Notes under the pieces: model-generated
Seen by the model: the letters and a program-made list of their open reading frames with translations, nothing else
Database searches by the model: none
Told to the model about the DNA's origin: nothing
Program-made: the position numbers and the translations under genes
Origin: Mannheimia glucosida
Lineage (GTDB): Bacteria > Pseudomonadota > Gammaproteobacteria > Enterobacterales > Pasteurellaceae
Direction: 5' to 3'
DNA: 64,000 bases
NCBI RefSeq assembly: GCF_046267875.1
Contig: NZ_CP176502.1
Location: forward strand, 2,299,904 to 2,363,903
In this document: positions 8,066-16,309 of the stretch, piece by piece
Position numbering within the stretch: position 1 is the stretch's first letter
How the letters are laid out: every line of letters starts with the position of its first letter

Positions 8066-10309
8066 CTAGAAACGCACCTCTGCCCCTAGTGTGTAAGTTC
8101 GACCTCTGGCACTATTTGTGAAACGATAGGTGTCTGTATCATAGTCATACTCTTCTGCGGTGGAAGAGTTATACGCATTTAAGGCATCAAGATAATTTCG
8201 GTTCATCACATTTTGTACCCCGGCTTTTAAGGTTAAATGTTTATTCACTTTGTAATTTGCATATAAATCGATAATCACCGGAATATTCGGTAACTGCTCG
8301 TGAATAATGTTGCCATCTTCGTCTAAATCAATACCGACACGTTTCGCTTTGCCTGTATATTTAAAAATGCTAGACAGTGTTAATTTTTTATCCAGCAATT
8401 TAGTTCCTAGCTCCAAAGTCGCATAATCTTTTGGTAGCTGGGTATAAGCTTCGGTGCCAAATCCATAAAGAATCGTCGCACCTTTTGAAGTGGGTGCTGT
8501 GCTTTCAGTTCGGGTATAACTACCATTGACAAAAAAAGCATCGGAATCGTAAGCCAGCTCGACTTCCCAACCTCGATTTTTAACCTTTTCAGGGTGATTC
8601 ACATAAATTTGGAACTGTATAGCATCGGTAGCATCACTTGAATTTCGACATACTGTTGGTCCGCAACCATACAGCGAGAGGTTATACAAATAGTCTTTAA
8701 TGCGTGAGTTAAAATATACCGCTTTTAGCCCCAAAAGATCATTATTGAGTAATACATTATCTTGATGAATATTAAACCCAATCTCATAAGTTTTCGCACT
8801 TTCCGGTTTCAAAAACGGGTTCACACTCAAGCCATTTCGACTGGTATTAAACATTTCTTGCACATTAGGCGAACGGGAGGTTTGTTTGTAACTGACAAAC
8901 GGTTGAAACCAATCAACAACCTGAAACGCTAAAGTAGCAGAAGGATTCAACTTGTAGTGTTTTTTATTAACATCAAACCCAAAAGAAGGGAAACAATAAT
9001 CCATATCATCGCTATCACATTCTGGCTTATATCCTTTTAACTGATAGCGTGAATAGTGAAGACTTGAATTTAAAGTGACAATGCCGTATTTCCATTCGGT
9101 GTCTAGGTAAAGGGAATCAATATTTTGCTTACCTGCTGGCCCAAAAGCGGCATTGCTAATCGCTCCATCATTATTCTTACTTTCCGGTAAATCACGGGAA
9201 TATTTATTTCGCATTAAATTTATACCATAAGTCAATAATGCTGATAATTTCCCAGACTCAAAACGGCTGGTGTTATTCAAATCAAACATCCACATTTTGT
9301 TTTTGGTTGAGGCATCTTCTAATGTCCATAGTTTTGCATCATCGTGGAAATCTTGCTTAGTTTCTGTCACTGCCGTCAGGAATTTCAGATCAATCCAATC
9401 AGATTGAGGCTGGTAACTGGATTCTAAGGAATAGGTCGCACTATCAATATTACGCCCCACTAAGCTATTTTTATATTGACGTCCGGACAATTTAAACTCT
9501 GAGTCTTGATTTGGCTTAAAGGCAATTTTTCCCATATAAGATTCAGGGTGATTTTTTAACCCTTGCATATAAGCAGAATCCGTTGCCATTGTGCCATTAC
9601 CTCGGCGATAATTTTGACTGATACTACTTTTGCTAAAAGCCAATAAACTGCCAAGAGAGCCACTTTCCAGCACATCAACTTTTCCGGCTAGCGCAAGCAT
9701 TCCGTTTTTACCTAGATCATTATTACCATAATTAAAACGGCTTAAAACGCCAACTTTATGTTGTTCTAGTAGAATATCTTCGACATCAATCGTTTTAAAA
9801 TTAGCACTACCGGCTAAAGCATTCAATCCGGCTGCACCATTGTTGTAGCCTTTCGCAATATCAACTCGGGTTAAAAAATTTTGATCAATTAAAGTGCTGA
9901 ATTGGCTCATCGGTCCGTTACCATCAGTGTGGAACTTACCACCTCCGTTTGCTGATGTACCAAGCTGTGTTTGTGGCACGCCATCAACTAAAGTATTTAC
10001 CCGACCAAGACCACTCATATTACGAATATTAACACTCACGCCCCCTTGCCCCGGGTCAATTTGGGTATAGCCACCTGCGACAGAACGGACAATACTATCT
10101 AAACTTTGCATTGCATTCACATTCATTGCTCGAGAACTCACCGAGCCGGCTTTACTGAAATTCTCAAAATTAGGGTTTTCCATACTGCCATAAACCGTTA
10201 CCGTATCAAGTTCCGCAATATTTTTCGCCTTTTCCTCTGCCAATGCAGCTTGCGATCCCCCCATACACAAAACCGGAAGCAAAATGCGTGTGATTATATT
10301 AAATTTCAT
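8066..10309 (-). CDS. TonB-dependent receptor, probably heme/iron
   Basis: A 747-residue outer-membrane receptor. The ATG at 10309 has the ribosome site AAGGAG and is preferred over the upstream extension; it opens a signal peptide (cleavage after AALA, residue 24), then the TonB-box-like ELDTVTVYGS and a plug with GGVSVNIRNMSGLGRVNT. The barrel ends in GAEVRF. A NPFLKPESAKTYEIGFN segment resembles the conserved NPxL region of heme receptors. Two loop cysteine pairs (KPECDSDDMDYC and YGCGPTVC) probably form surface disulfides. It follows the ChaN-like lipoprotein gene by eight bases, a pair that recurs at heme loci, and is behind the same Fur-type site. Ligand is inferred. Confidence 0.75.
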   Translation of the reverse strand: MKFNIITRILLPVLCMGGSQAALAEEKAKNIAELDTVTVYGSMENPNFENFSKAGSVSSRAMNVNAMQSLDSIVRSVAGGYTQIDPGQGGVSVNIRNMSGLGRVNTLVDGVPQTQLGTSANGGGKFHTDGNGPMSQFSTLIDQNFLTRVDIAKGYNNGAAGLNALAGSANFKTIDVEDILLEQHKVGVLSRFNYGNNDLGKNGMLALAGKVDVLESGSLGSLLAFSKSSISQNYRRGNGTMATDSAYMQGLKNHPESYMGKIAFKPNQDSEFKLSGRQYKNSLVGRNIDSATYSLESSYQPQSDWIDLKFLTAVTETKQDFHDDAKLWTLEDASTKNKMWMFDLNNTSRFESGKLSALLTYGINLMRNKYSRDLPESKNNDGAISNAAFGPAGKQNIDSLYLDTEWKYGIVTLNSSLHYSRYQLKGYKPECDSDDMDYCFPSFGFDVNKKHYKLNPSATLAFQVVDWFQPFVSYKQTSRSPNVQEMFNTSRNGLSVNPFLKPESAKTYEIGFNIHQDNVLLNNDLLGLKAVYFNSRIKDYLYNLSLYGCGPTVCRNSSDATDAIQFQIYVNHPEKVKNRGWEVELAYDSDAFFVNGSYTRTESTAPTSKGATILYGFGTEAYTQLPKDYATLELGTKLLDKKLTLSSIFKYTGKAKRVGIDLDEDGNIIHEQLPNIPVIIDLYANYKVNKHLTLKAGVQNVMNRNYLDALNAYNSSTAEEYDYDTDTYRFTNSARGRTYTLGAEVRF

Positions 10310-10317
10310 AATTCTCC

Positions 10318-11154
10318 TTATTGAGTGACCCAAAGATAATCTGCCTGTGAAGAAGTAATTTCTTCTCTCTCTGTTTTAAGCATTAGCACCGCTACTTTTT
10401 TTGTTCGGTCATATTCCGCAATATGCAACGGAACGCCAAGATCTTTGCGAACGTGATGGTTGCCGGCAATCAGCAAGCTAGTCGATAACGCATTTTTTAC
10501 TAATTTTTCTGCCATTCTGCGATCACGGAATTGTTGTACTGCCACCATATTTTCCATCGGATAAGCCATTCCGTGATTCATTGACAGCAACAGTTGTGCG
10601 ATCTTTTGCTTAACTTCAGAGGAAGTGGATACAGAACCTTTCAAGGGTTCCGCTCCATTTAATAAAATTTCAACCTCTTTATTTGTTAAGTTAGTGGCTA
10701 AAACACGGCTATTTGAACGCAAACTCTCTACCACTAAATCTTGATACATCTTCCAATCCCATTTTTGCCATTGAATTGCTTCTCTTAAATCTGTGGCTGA
10801 TAAATTAACCGGTCGGTTAAACTGAATGCGATCAATCGCAGGCTGCTGATCCACATTTAACATCTCCAACGCAATTAAATGTAACTTGGCTTTCTTCGTA
10901 AGTTGATTAAATAAATACAATTCAATTTGGTGGTGAATTAACTGAGTATGTTCCTCACCAACTAAAACGTAATCTTGAGAAGATAGACGGGAAAGTAGTT
11001 CAGTAAATGAAATCGTTTGATTGGTATTCAGATCAATAATTTGGCCGATAGAGTCCACATTTTGTTCATTAAGGGGCTGTGTTGAAACCGAGCAGCCTAA
11101 AAGAAAAAAAGCCATAAAAAGGCTAGCTAAAAAAGAGGAAATACGAGGTAACAT
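10318..11154 (-). CDS. ChaN-like lipoprotein (possible heme binder)
   Basis: A 278-residue lipoprotein with signal peptide and lipobox LLGC (Cys21). The body matches the ChaN/PhuW-type family: YVLVGEEHTQLIHHQIELYL near the start and AGNHHVRKDLGVPLHI near the end, with the histidines that bind heme in Campylobacter ChaN. The frame is open to 11214, but the ATG at 11154 begins the signal peptide, and the upstream stretch holds a Fur-type site. It probably helps the adjoining TonB receptor at the outer membrane; that role is inferred from gene order. Confidence 0.72.
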   Translation of the reverse strand: MLPRISSFLASLFMAFFLLGCSVSTQPLNEQNVDSIGQIIDLNTNQTISFTELLSRLSSQDYVLVGEEHTQLIHHQIELYLFNQLTKKAKLHLIALEMLNVDQQPAIDRIQFNRPVNLSATDLREAIQWQKWDWKMYQDLVVESLRSNSRVLATNLTNKEVEILLNGAEPLKGSVSTSSEVKQKIAQLLLSMNHGMAYPMENMVAVQQFRDRRMAEKLVKNALSTSLLIAGNHHVRKDLGVPLHIAEYDRTKKVAVLMLKTEREEITSSQADYLWVTQ

Positions 11155-11172
11155 AACAAAAAATAAATTAAT

Positions 11173-11191
11173 GAGAATTATTATCATTATG
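11173..11191 (-). promoter_or_regulatory. Fur-type site upstream of ChaN-like gene
   Basis: On the minus strand CATAATGATAATAATTCTC matches the 19-bp Fur consensus GATAATGATAATCATTATC at 16 positions. It lies 18 bases upstream of the chosen start codon, so it probably overlaps the promoter. Confidence 0.7.
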
Positions 11192-11258
11192 TTATGTAAA
11201 AAAAGAAAAATCAATTCATTTTCAGAAAACAGATAAAGAAAATGATTGATAAAACAAA

Positions 11259-11291
11259 AAGCGGTAATATTTCTAAAAAATATTACCGCTT
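11259..11291. terminator. Terminator of glyA
   Basis: A 14-bp inverted repeat (AAGCGGTAATATTT and complement) with a five-base loop, followed on the minus strand by TTTGTTTTATC. The arms contain the uptake-signal core AAGCGGT. Confidence 0.75.
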
Positions 11292-11311
11292 GAAAAAGTG
11301 TAAAGTTGAGA

Positions 11312-12574
11312 TTATGCGTACACTGGTAAACGTTTACAAATGTCTAAAACTTTCGCTTTAGTCTCTGCAATCACCTGTTCGTGATTATCCTTACCAATGC
11401 TATCTAGCACATCACACATCCAGCCAGCTAGTGCCGTCACTTCTGCTTCTTTAAAACCACGGCGGGTCACAGAAGGCGTACCCACACGAATACCTGAAGT
11501 CACGAATGGTTTTTGAGGGTCGTTCGGCACCGAGTTTTTATTCACGGTAATGTTCGCAGCCCCTAATGCAGCATCTGCCGCTTTGCCGGTTAAACCTTGT
11601 TTTACAAAGCTAACAAGGAATAAATGGTTTTCCGTACCGTTTGAAACAACATCAAAACCACGTTGCTTAAATACCTCAACCATTGCTTTCGCATTTTTCA
11701 CAACCTGCTGCTGATATGCCTTAAATTCCGGCTCTAAAGCTTCTTTAAAACAAACCGCTTTTGCCGCAATAACGTGCATTAACGGACCACCTTGACCAGC
11801 TGGGAATACAGCAGATTGCAGTTTCTTATACATTTCTTCATCACCAGATGCAGATAAAATCAAACCGCCTCGAGGGCCGGCTAAGGTTTTATGGGTTGTT
11901 GTCGTCACGACGTGAGCGTGTGGAAGCGGATTTGGATAAACCCCCGCCGCAATTAAGCCGGCAACGTGAGCCATATCCACAAATAAATAAGCCCCAACTT
12001 CATCGGCAATTTCACGCATTTTTGCCCAATCCATAACTTGCGAATAAGCAGAGAAACCTGCAACAATCATTTTCGGTTTCACGTCTTGGGCTTGTTTACG
12101 TAATGCATCATAATCAATTAAGCCTTCATCAGTAATGCCGTATTGCTCTGCTTTATAAATTTTACCGGAGAAACTGACCGAAGCACCGTGAGTTAAATGC
12201 CCGCCGTGTGCTAAACTCATTCCTAAAATGGTATCGCCCGGATTAAGCAACGCCATATATACGGCTGCATTCGCTTGTGAGCCTGAATGCGGTTGAACGT
12301 TGGCATAATCTGCCCCAAATAATGCTTTTGCACGGTCAATTGCGAGTTGTTCTACAATATCCACATACTCACAACCACCATAGTAACGTTTACCCGGATA
12401 ACCTTCTGCATATTTATTGGTTAATTGTGAGCCTTGAGCCTGCATTACACGTGGACTTGCATAGTTTTCAGATGCAATTAATTCAATATGTTCTTCTTGA
12501 CGGCGATCTTCATCTTGAATTGCTTGCCATAATACTGCATCGTAATCAGCGATATTCATATCACGTTTTAACAT
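11312..12574 (-). CDS. glyA: Serine hydroxymethyltransferase
   Basis: A 420-residue PLP enzyme that converts serine plus THF to glycine plus methylene-THF, the main source of one-carbon units. The start MLKRDMNIADYDAVLW has the ribosome site AGGAG and matches E. coli GlyA. IELIASENY, the SHMT core and the PLP lysine in TTTHKTLAGPRGG (about residue 229) are present. A PurR-type operator lies 22 bases upstream, as expected for a glyA that is part of the purine regulon. It sits downstream of the mesX-mesD unit but behind a strong hairpin, so it is probably its own transcript. Confidence 0.95.
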   Translation of the reverse strand: MLKRDMNIADYDAVLWQAIQDEDRRQEEHIELIASENYASPRVMQAQGSQLTNKYAEGYPGKRYYGGCEYVDIVEQLAIDRAKALFGADYANVQPHSGSQANAAVYMALLNPGDTILGMSLAHGGHLTHGASVSFSGKIYKAEQYGITDEGLIDYDALRKQAQDVKPKMIVAGFSAYSQVMDWAKMREIADEVGAYLFVDMAHVAGLIAAGVYPNPLPHAHVVTTTTHKTLAGPRGGLILSASGDEEMYKKLQSAVFPAGQGGPLMHVIAAKAVCFKEALEPEFKAYQQQVVKNAKAMVEVFKQRGFDVVSNGTENHLFLVSFVKQGLTGKAADAALGAANITVNKNSVPNDPQKPFVTSGIRVGTPSVTRRGFKEAEVTALAGWMCDVLDSIGKDNHEQVIAETKAKVLDICKRLPVYA

Positions 12575-12595
12575 TTTTGGACTCCTAATAAGCTT

Positions 12596-12611
12596 AAGTA
12601 AACGTTTGCGT
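12596..12611 (-). promoter_or_regulatory. PurR-type operator of glyA
   Basis: AAGTAAACGTTTGCGT matches the palindromic PurR operator ACGCAAACGTTTGCGT at 14 of 16 positions, including the whole central AAACGTTTGCGT. It lies 22 bases upstream of the glyA start. Confidence 0.7.
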
Positions 12612-12697
12612 AAGTTGATTTCACGTTATTTTACGCATTTTTTAGTTTCATAGATAGTATTATTTATATAAAAATTAACTTCGAGTGAAAGAAAAAC

Positions 12698-12740
12698 AAG
12701 CGGTCACATTTTGTAAAAAATTTACCAAATATGACCGCTT
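12698..12740. terminator. Uptake-signal hairpin ending the mesX-mesD unit
   Basis: Two 20-bp arms, 12698-12717 and 12721-12740, are inverted copies of each other with two mismatches; the outer ten bases are uptake signals (AAGCGGTCA / TGACCGCTT). It lies between the 30-residue gene and glyA, both on the minus strand, and would stop readthrough. Confidence 0.65.
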
Positions 12741-12756
12741 AGTATTATTCATTGAA

Positions 12757-12849
12757 TTAATGATTATGATCTTTTAAATGCTTTGCCCATTGCATTGCAG
12801 CAAATCCTAAAATTGCTAAAACTAACAAACCAATAGTTAATCCATCCAT
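12757..12849 (-). CDS. 30-residue single-helix membrane protein
   Basis: A very short gene encoding MDGLTIGLLVLAILGFAAMQ followed by WAKHLKDHNH. One hydrophobic helix (residues 4-20) is followed by a basic, histidine-rich tail. GGAGG in the last codons of the preceding gene lies about nine bases before the ATG, and only one base separates the upstream stop from this start, which argues for a translated, coupled gene. An alternative ATG four residues... two codons inside (12845 is out of frame) is not usable. Function unknown; probably a partner of the 73-residue membrane protein upstream. No homologue is known to me. Confidence 0.55.
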   Translation of the reverse strand: MDGLTIGLLVLAILGFAAMQWAKHLKDHNH

Positions 12850-12850
12850 T

Positions 12851-13072
12851 TTACATTTCCTCCGCTGTCTCTCTAAATGCCCTGGCGGTTGTTAAAAAAG
12901 AATATATGACCGTAAATAATGTAGCCAAATGCACAAACTTCATCAATAGTGAATATTCTCCATAGAGAATAACAGGAATTGCTAAAATTGCAACTTTTGC
13001 CACGTCGTCCATTAGCTTTGCCCAAGCCTCAAATGAGCTTTTCTTAATTGGCTTTTTAAATAGATTTAGCAT
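12851..13072 (-). CDS. 73-residue two-helix membrane protein
   Basis: A small protein with a basic N-terminus (MLNLFKKPIKKSSFEAW) and two hydrophobic segments (about residues 26-41 and 43-61), ending in RAFRETAEEM. The ATG at 13072 has a strong ribosome site (GGAGG); the frame is open upstream to 13123 but without such a site. It follows mesD by 87 bases with no visible terminator and is coupled to the 30-residue gene after it. I do not recognise a named family. A role tied to the Mes methionine pathway is only positional inference. Confidence 0.65.
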   Translation of the reverse strand: MLNLFKKPIKKSSFEAWAKLMDDVAKVAILAIPVILYGEYSLLMKFVHLATLFTVIYSFLTTARAFRETAEEM

Positions 13073-13159
13073 AATGCCTCCGTTATTTCCAGTTATTTTG
13101 GAAGAAAATCTGGAAACGAGCAAAAGGCAAAGTTGATATTTTCGATGCAGATCGCAAAA

Positions 13160-14191
13160 TTATTTTGCTAATTCCGCACGCAAAATCGCAGCCCCTTGGC
13201 TGAGTGCCTGCAATTTACCTCGTGCGACTTGGCGTGAAAGTGGTGCCATTCCGCAGTTGGTGCTTGGGTAGAGTTTATCTGCATCGACAAATTGTAATGC
13301 TTTGCGTAACGTATCTGCCACTTGTTCCGGTGTTTCGATAATGTTGGTTGCTACATCAATCGCTCCCAGCATTACTTTTTTGCCACGCACTAATTCGATT
13401 AAGTCCATTGGCACACGGGAGTTTTGGCACTCTAATGAGATAATGTCGATTTTTGATTGTTGCAGTTTCGGGAAACTCTCTTCGTATTGACGCCATTCGT
13501 TGCCGAGGGTCTGTTTCCAGTCGGTATTGGCTTTAATGCCGTAGCCGTAGCAGATATGCACCGCCGTTTCGCATTTTAAGCCTTCCGCCGCACGCTCTAA
13601 CGCTGCCACGCCCCAGTCATTCAGCTCATCGAAGAAGACGTTAAACGCCGGTTCGTCAAATTGAATAATATCGACACCTGCCGCTTCCAACTCTTTGGCT
13701 TCTTCGTTGAGGATTTTGGCAAATTCCCACGCCAGTTTTTCACGGCTTTTGTAATGACCGTCATAGAGGGTATCGATCATCGTCATCGGGCCGGGTAATG
13801 CCCATTTAATTGGCTTGTCGGTATGCGCACGCAAGAATTTGGCATCGTCCACAAACACCGATTTCGGACGGGAAACTGCCCCTACCACGCTCGGCACGCT
13901 GGCATCGTAACGGTTACGAATACGCACAATTTCACGCTTGCTAAAATCTACCCCTTCTAAATGCTCGATAAAGGTGGTCACAAAGTGCTGGCGGGTCTGT
14001 TCGCCATCGCTAACAATATCAATCCCTGCCACAGTTTGTTCGGCAAGAGAGACCAATAGGGCATCTCTTTTAGCCTGTAGTAGCTCATCGCCACTAAATT
14101 TCCATTCCGACCACAATTTTTCAGGCTCGGCAAGCCAAGCCGGTTTTGGTAAGCTGCCGGCGGTAGAGGTTGGGAGAAGAATGTTGCTCAT
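13160..14191 (-). CDS. mesD: MesD-type folate-independent methionine synthase
   Basis: A 343-residue protein corresponding to the catalytic C-terminal domain of MetE, without the N-terminal folate-binding half. The four zinc ligands are kept: His and Cys in AVHICYGYG (about 211-213), Glu in ISLECQNSR (about 253) and Cys in STNCGMAPLS (about 312). Start DTAGS-like segment STAGSLPKP and the FDEPAF motif are typical. Its neighbour encodes a DUF1852 protein; this pairing defines the MesD/MesX class, which makes methionine from homocysteine with an unknown, non-5-methyl-THF methyl donor and needs oxygen (Price, Deutschbauer and Arkin). Assignment to MesD rather than other core-MetE families rests on the neighbour. 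Confidence 0.8.
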   Translation of the reverse strand: MSNILLPTSTAGSLPKPAWLAEPEKLWSEWKFSGDELLQAKRDALLVSLAEQTVAGIDIVSDGEQTRQHFVTTFIEHLEGVDFSKREIVRIRNRYDASVPSVVGAVSRPKSVFVDDAKFLRAHTDKPIKWALPGPMTMIDTLYDGHYKSREKLAWEFAKILNEEAKELEAAGVDIIQFDEPAFNVFFDELNDWGVAALERAAEGLKCETAVHICYGYGIKANTDWKQTLGNEWRQYEESFPKLQQSKIDIISLECQNSRVPMDLIELVRGKKVMLGAIDVATNIIETPEQVADTLRKALQFVDADKLYPSTNCGMAPLSRQVARGKLQALSQGAAILRAELAK

Positions 14192-14211
14192 AATTTGTGT
14201 TCCTGTAAATG

Positions 14212-14279
14212 CGTAGAGGCGGGGTTTAACCCACCCGAAAAATTAACCGGAGATGGGCGGGTTAAAACCCGCCCCTACG
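14212..14279. repeat. REP-like palindromic element between mesX and mesD
   Basis: Two 25-bp arms (14212-14236 and 14255-14279) are inverted copies with three mismatches. Each begins or ends in GTAG(A/G)GGCGGG and contains GGGTTTAACCC-type symmetry. It lies in the gap between two genes of one transcript, a usual place for REP elements; it may shape the mRNA. A related half-element is at 36268-36292. Confidence 0.65.
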
Positions 14280-14297
14280 AATATGGTAAAGGCAGAA

Positions 14298-15275
14298 TTA
14301 TTTTTCTGCTGCCCAAGCCTCTAAAATCGCTTGGTAACGTTTAATAAAATGTTCTTCGGTGTATTTACCCTGTTTAATTGCCAGCTGGGTGCGTTCTTCA
14401 CGGTCATATTCCACTTTGGTAACGGAATAATCTTGGTAAGTCAGGCTACCTTTATATACCTGCCCTGCCACCGAATTGGCATTGTAAATTTCCGGACGGT
14501 AGATTTTTTGGAAGGCTTCCATAGTTGCAATAGTGCTGATTAGCTCTAAGTTAGTGTAATCATTGAGCAAGTCTGCATTCTCATCAAAATAGAACGCATA
14601 GGGTGCAACGGATTTTGGCGGCATAAAGTAACGCACTTTTAAGCCCATTTTCGCAAAATAGTCATCGGTTAAAGAGTAATCATTTTGTACATATTCCACA
14701 CCTAAAATCGGGTGAACATTGGTGGTACGGTGGTAAGTTCGAGTGGTTGCCACGCTTAAACAGATCACCGGTGGTTTTTTATATTTTGCGGTATATTCAG
14801 GCGATGCCAATAAATGCTTAAACAGCTTGCCGTGTAACTCGCCATAGCCTTCCGGCACGCTAAATTGCGGTTTGTCTTTATTGTGATCTAACAATAATAC
14901 GCTGAAATCGTAATCACGCACGAATGATGAGAAGTTATTGCCGATAATGCCGTCAATGGTTTTGCCAGTTTTGTGGTCGATAACAGAGGTTTTCAGCCAC
15001 TCAATCGCGGGGAAGAACTCGCCTTTGCCTTCGACATCAATATCTAATGAGACAATATCTAATTTCACTGAATAACGATCCGCATTCGGGTTATCCCAGT
15101 TCGCTAAATCGTTAAAACGGTTGTTGATCATCGCAATCGCATTTTGCAGGTTCTGCTTGCGGTTTTCGCCACGGGCAAGGTTGGCAAAGTTGGTGGTTAA
15201 ACGGGTGCTTTGCTCCGGTTGGTAATCTTCATTAAATTCAATGGTATGCACTTGGCATTTAAAATTTGTTGTCAT
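14298..15275 (-). CDS. mesX: MesX (DUF1852), partner of MesD
   Basis: A 325-residue DUF1852 protein. The chosen ATG (15275) begins MTTNFKCQVHTIEFNEDYQP and has GGGGA eight bases before it; eight codons of open frame upstream contain that ribosome site and are left out. Recognisable segments include NFANLARGENRKQNLQNA, DNPNADRYSVKLDI and GIIGNNFSSFVRDYDFSVLL. In Acinetobacter the DUF1852 protein is needed for MesD-dependent methionine synthesis and was proposed to help supply the methyl group; its chemistry is not known. It lies directly upstream of mesD on the same strand, with a MetR-type site about 80 bases before its start. Confidence 0.8.
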   Translation of the reverse strand: MTTNFKCQVHTIEFNEDYQPEQSTRLTTNFANLARGENRKQNLQNAIAMINNRFNDLANWDNPNADRYSVKLDIVSLDIDVEGKGEFFPAIEWLKTSVIDHKTGKTIDGIIGNNFSSFVRDYDFSVLLLDHNKDKPQFSVPEGYGELHGKLFKHLLASPEYTAKYKKPPVICLSVATTRTYHRTTNVHPILGVEYVQNDYSLTDDYFAKMGLKVRYFMPPKSVAPYAFYFDENADLLNDYTNLELISTIATMEAFQKIYRPEIYNANSVAGQVYKGSLTYQDYSVTKVEYDREERTQLAIKQGKYTEEHFIKRYQAILEAWAAEK

Positions 15276-15356
15276 TTTATTGTCCCCTCTATTTTTCAAG
15301 ATGACTTATTGAACCACAAATTTTTATTGAATAAAAATGATATATTTTTGAAATTT

Positions 15357-15375
15357 ATATGAAAGCAATTCATAT
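15357..15375 (-). promoter_or_regulatory. MetR-type operator upstream of mesX
   Basis: ATATGAA, five bases, TTCATAT forms a perfect 19-bp interrupted palindrome containing TGAA-N5-TTCA, the MetR consensus. It is 82 bases upstream of the mesX start, in the 140-base gap after nadK; on the minus strand TTGCTT, 17 bases and TATATC could be a promoter overlapping it. MetR activates metE in E. coli, so control of a replacement methionine synthase would make sense. Confidence 0.5.
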
Positions 15376-15415
15376 TGAATTTGCAAATTTAAGTAAAAAA
15401 AGCACCGTTTGTCAT

Positions 15416-16300
15416 TTAAAACAGCTTACTTGCCCAGCCTAATTTAGAGCCTAATACGGTAAAGTAGTTATAATCTTTTAAATGCAGTAGTTGTAATTTA
15501 TCTGGGCTTTTACGCACCAATACTCTATCTTCAGGCGTAAAGTGCATATTCACCTGCCCGTCACAAATCACTTCCAAATCAGGGGTATTATATTTGGCAA
15601 AACGAAGTGAAATTTGGCTATCGCCATCAACCACTAAAGGACGAGAAGAAAGAGTGTGAGGGTGCATCGGTACTAATGCCATTGCATTCATATTCGGGGT
15701 TAAAATCGGGCCACCAGCAGAAAGTGAATAGGCGGTTGACCCCGTAGGCGTTGCTACAATCAAACCATCTGCACGTTGTGAAAAAGCGAATTTTCCGTCA
15801 ATATACACCTCAAATTCAATAATCCGAGCCACTTGGGTTGGGTGAACCACAATTTCATTCAAGGCATTATTTGCGGCAATAATTTTACCGTTTCGCTCAA
15901 TGAAAGCCTCTAACAGGAATCGCTCTTCAATCACATATTCATTTTTTACTAAGCAACTATAAAGCTGTTCAAAAGCCGTTTGAGGTGCAATATCGGTTAA
16001 AAAGCCCAGATTTCCCCGGTTAATGCCTATCAATGGCACTCGGTATTTAGCTAAAGCTCGGGCGATGCCAAGCATATTACCATCACCACCAATCACAATC
16101 ACCAACTCTGCACGCTGACCAATCTGATCTAAGCTGTAGCTTTCCTTAAGCTGTAATTGCATGGCAACCTCTGTTTCCACTAAAATTTGATAATCACGAT
16201 CTTTTAACCAATTATAAACGGCAAGATGTGTTTCAAATGCACTATCGTGTCGAGGTGTGCCAACAATCGCAATCACTTCAAACGGTTTTTGCTGATTCAT
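15416..16300 (-). CDS. nadK: NAD kinase
   Basis: A 294-residue cytosolic enzyme phosphorylating NAD to NADP. The GGDGNMLG motif (about residue 72), NRGNLGFLTD and the conserved TPTGSTAYSLSAGGP are present. Start MNQQKPFEVIAIVGTPRH agrees with the family. It follows yfiF by nine bases and the two are probably co-transcribed. Confidence 0.94.
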   Translation of the reverse strand: MNQQKPFEVIAIVGTPRHDSAFETHLAVYNWLKDRDYQILVETEVAMQLQLKESYSLDQIGQRAELVIVIGGDGNMLGIARALAKYRVPLIGINRGNLGFLTDIAPQTAFEQLYSCLVKNEYVIEERFLLEAFIERNGKIIAANNALNEIVVHPTQVARIIEFEVYIDGKFAFSQRADGLIVATPTGSTAYSLSAGGPILTPNMNAMALVPMHPHTLSSRPLVVDGDSQISLRFAKYNTPDLEVICDGQVNMHFTPEDRVLVRKSPDKLQLLHLKDYNYFTVLGSKLGWASKLF

Positions 16301-16309
16301 TTCGATTCC

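Noticed and set aside
11326..11337. GTAAACGTTTAC palindrome near the glyA 3' end, resembling a PurR core
   Set aside because: It encodes conserved C-terminal residues of GlyA (CKRLPV) and is at the wrong end of the gene; the real candidate is at 12596-12611.
15276..15415. MetJ boxes or a SAM riboswitch upstream of mesX
   Set aside because: No AGACGTCT-like repeats and no conserved riboswitch stems; only the MetR-type palindrome stands out.
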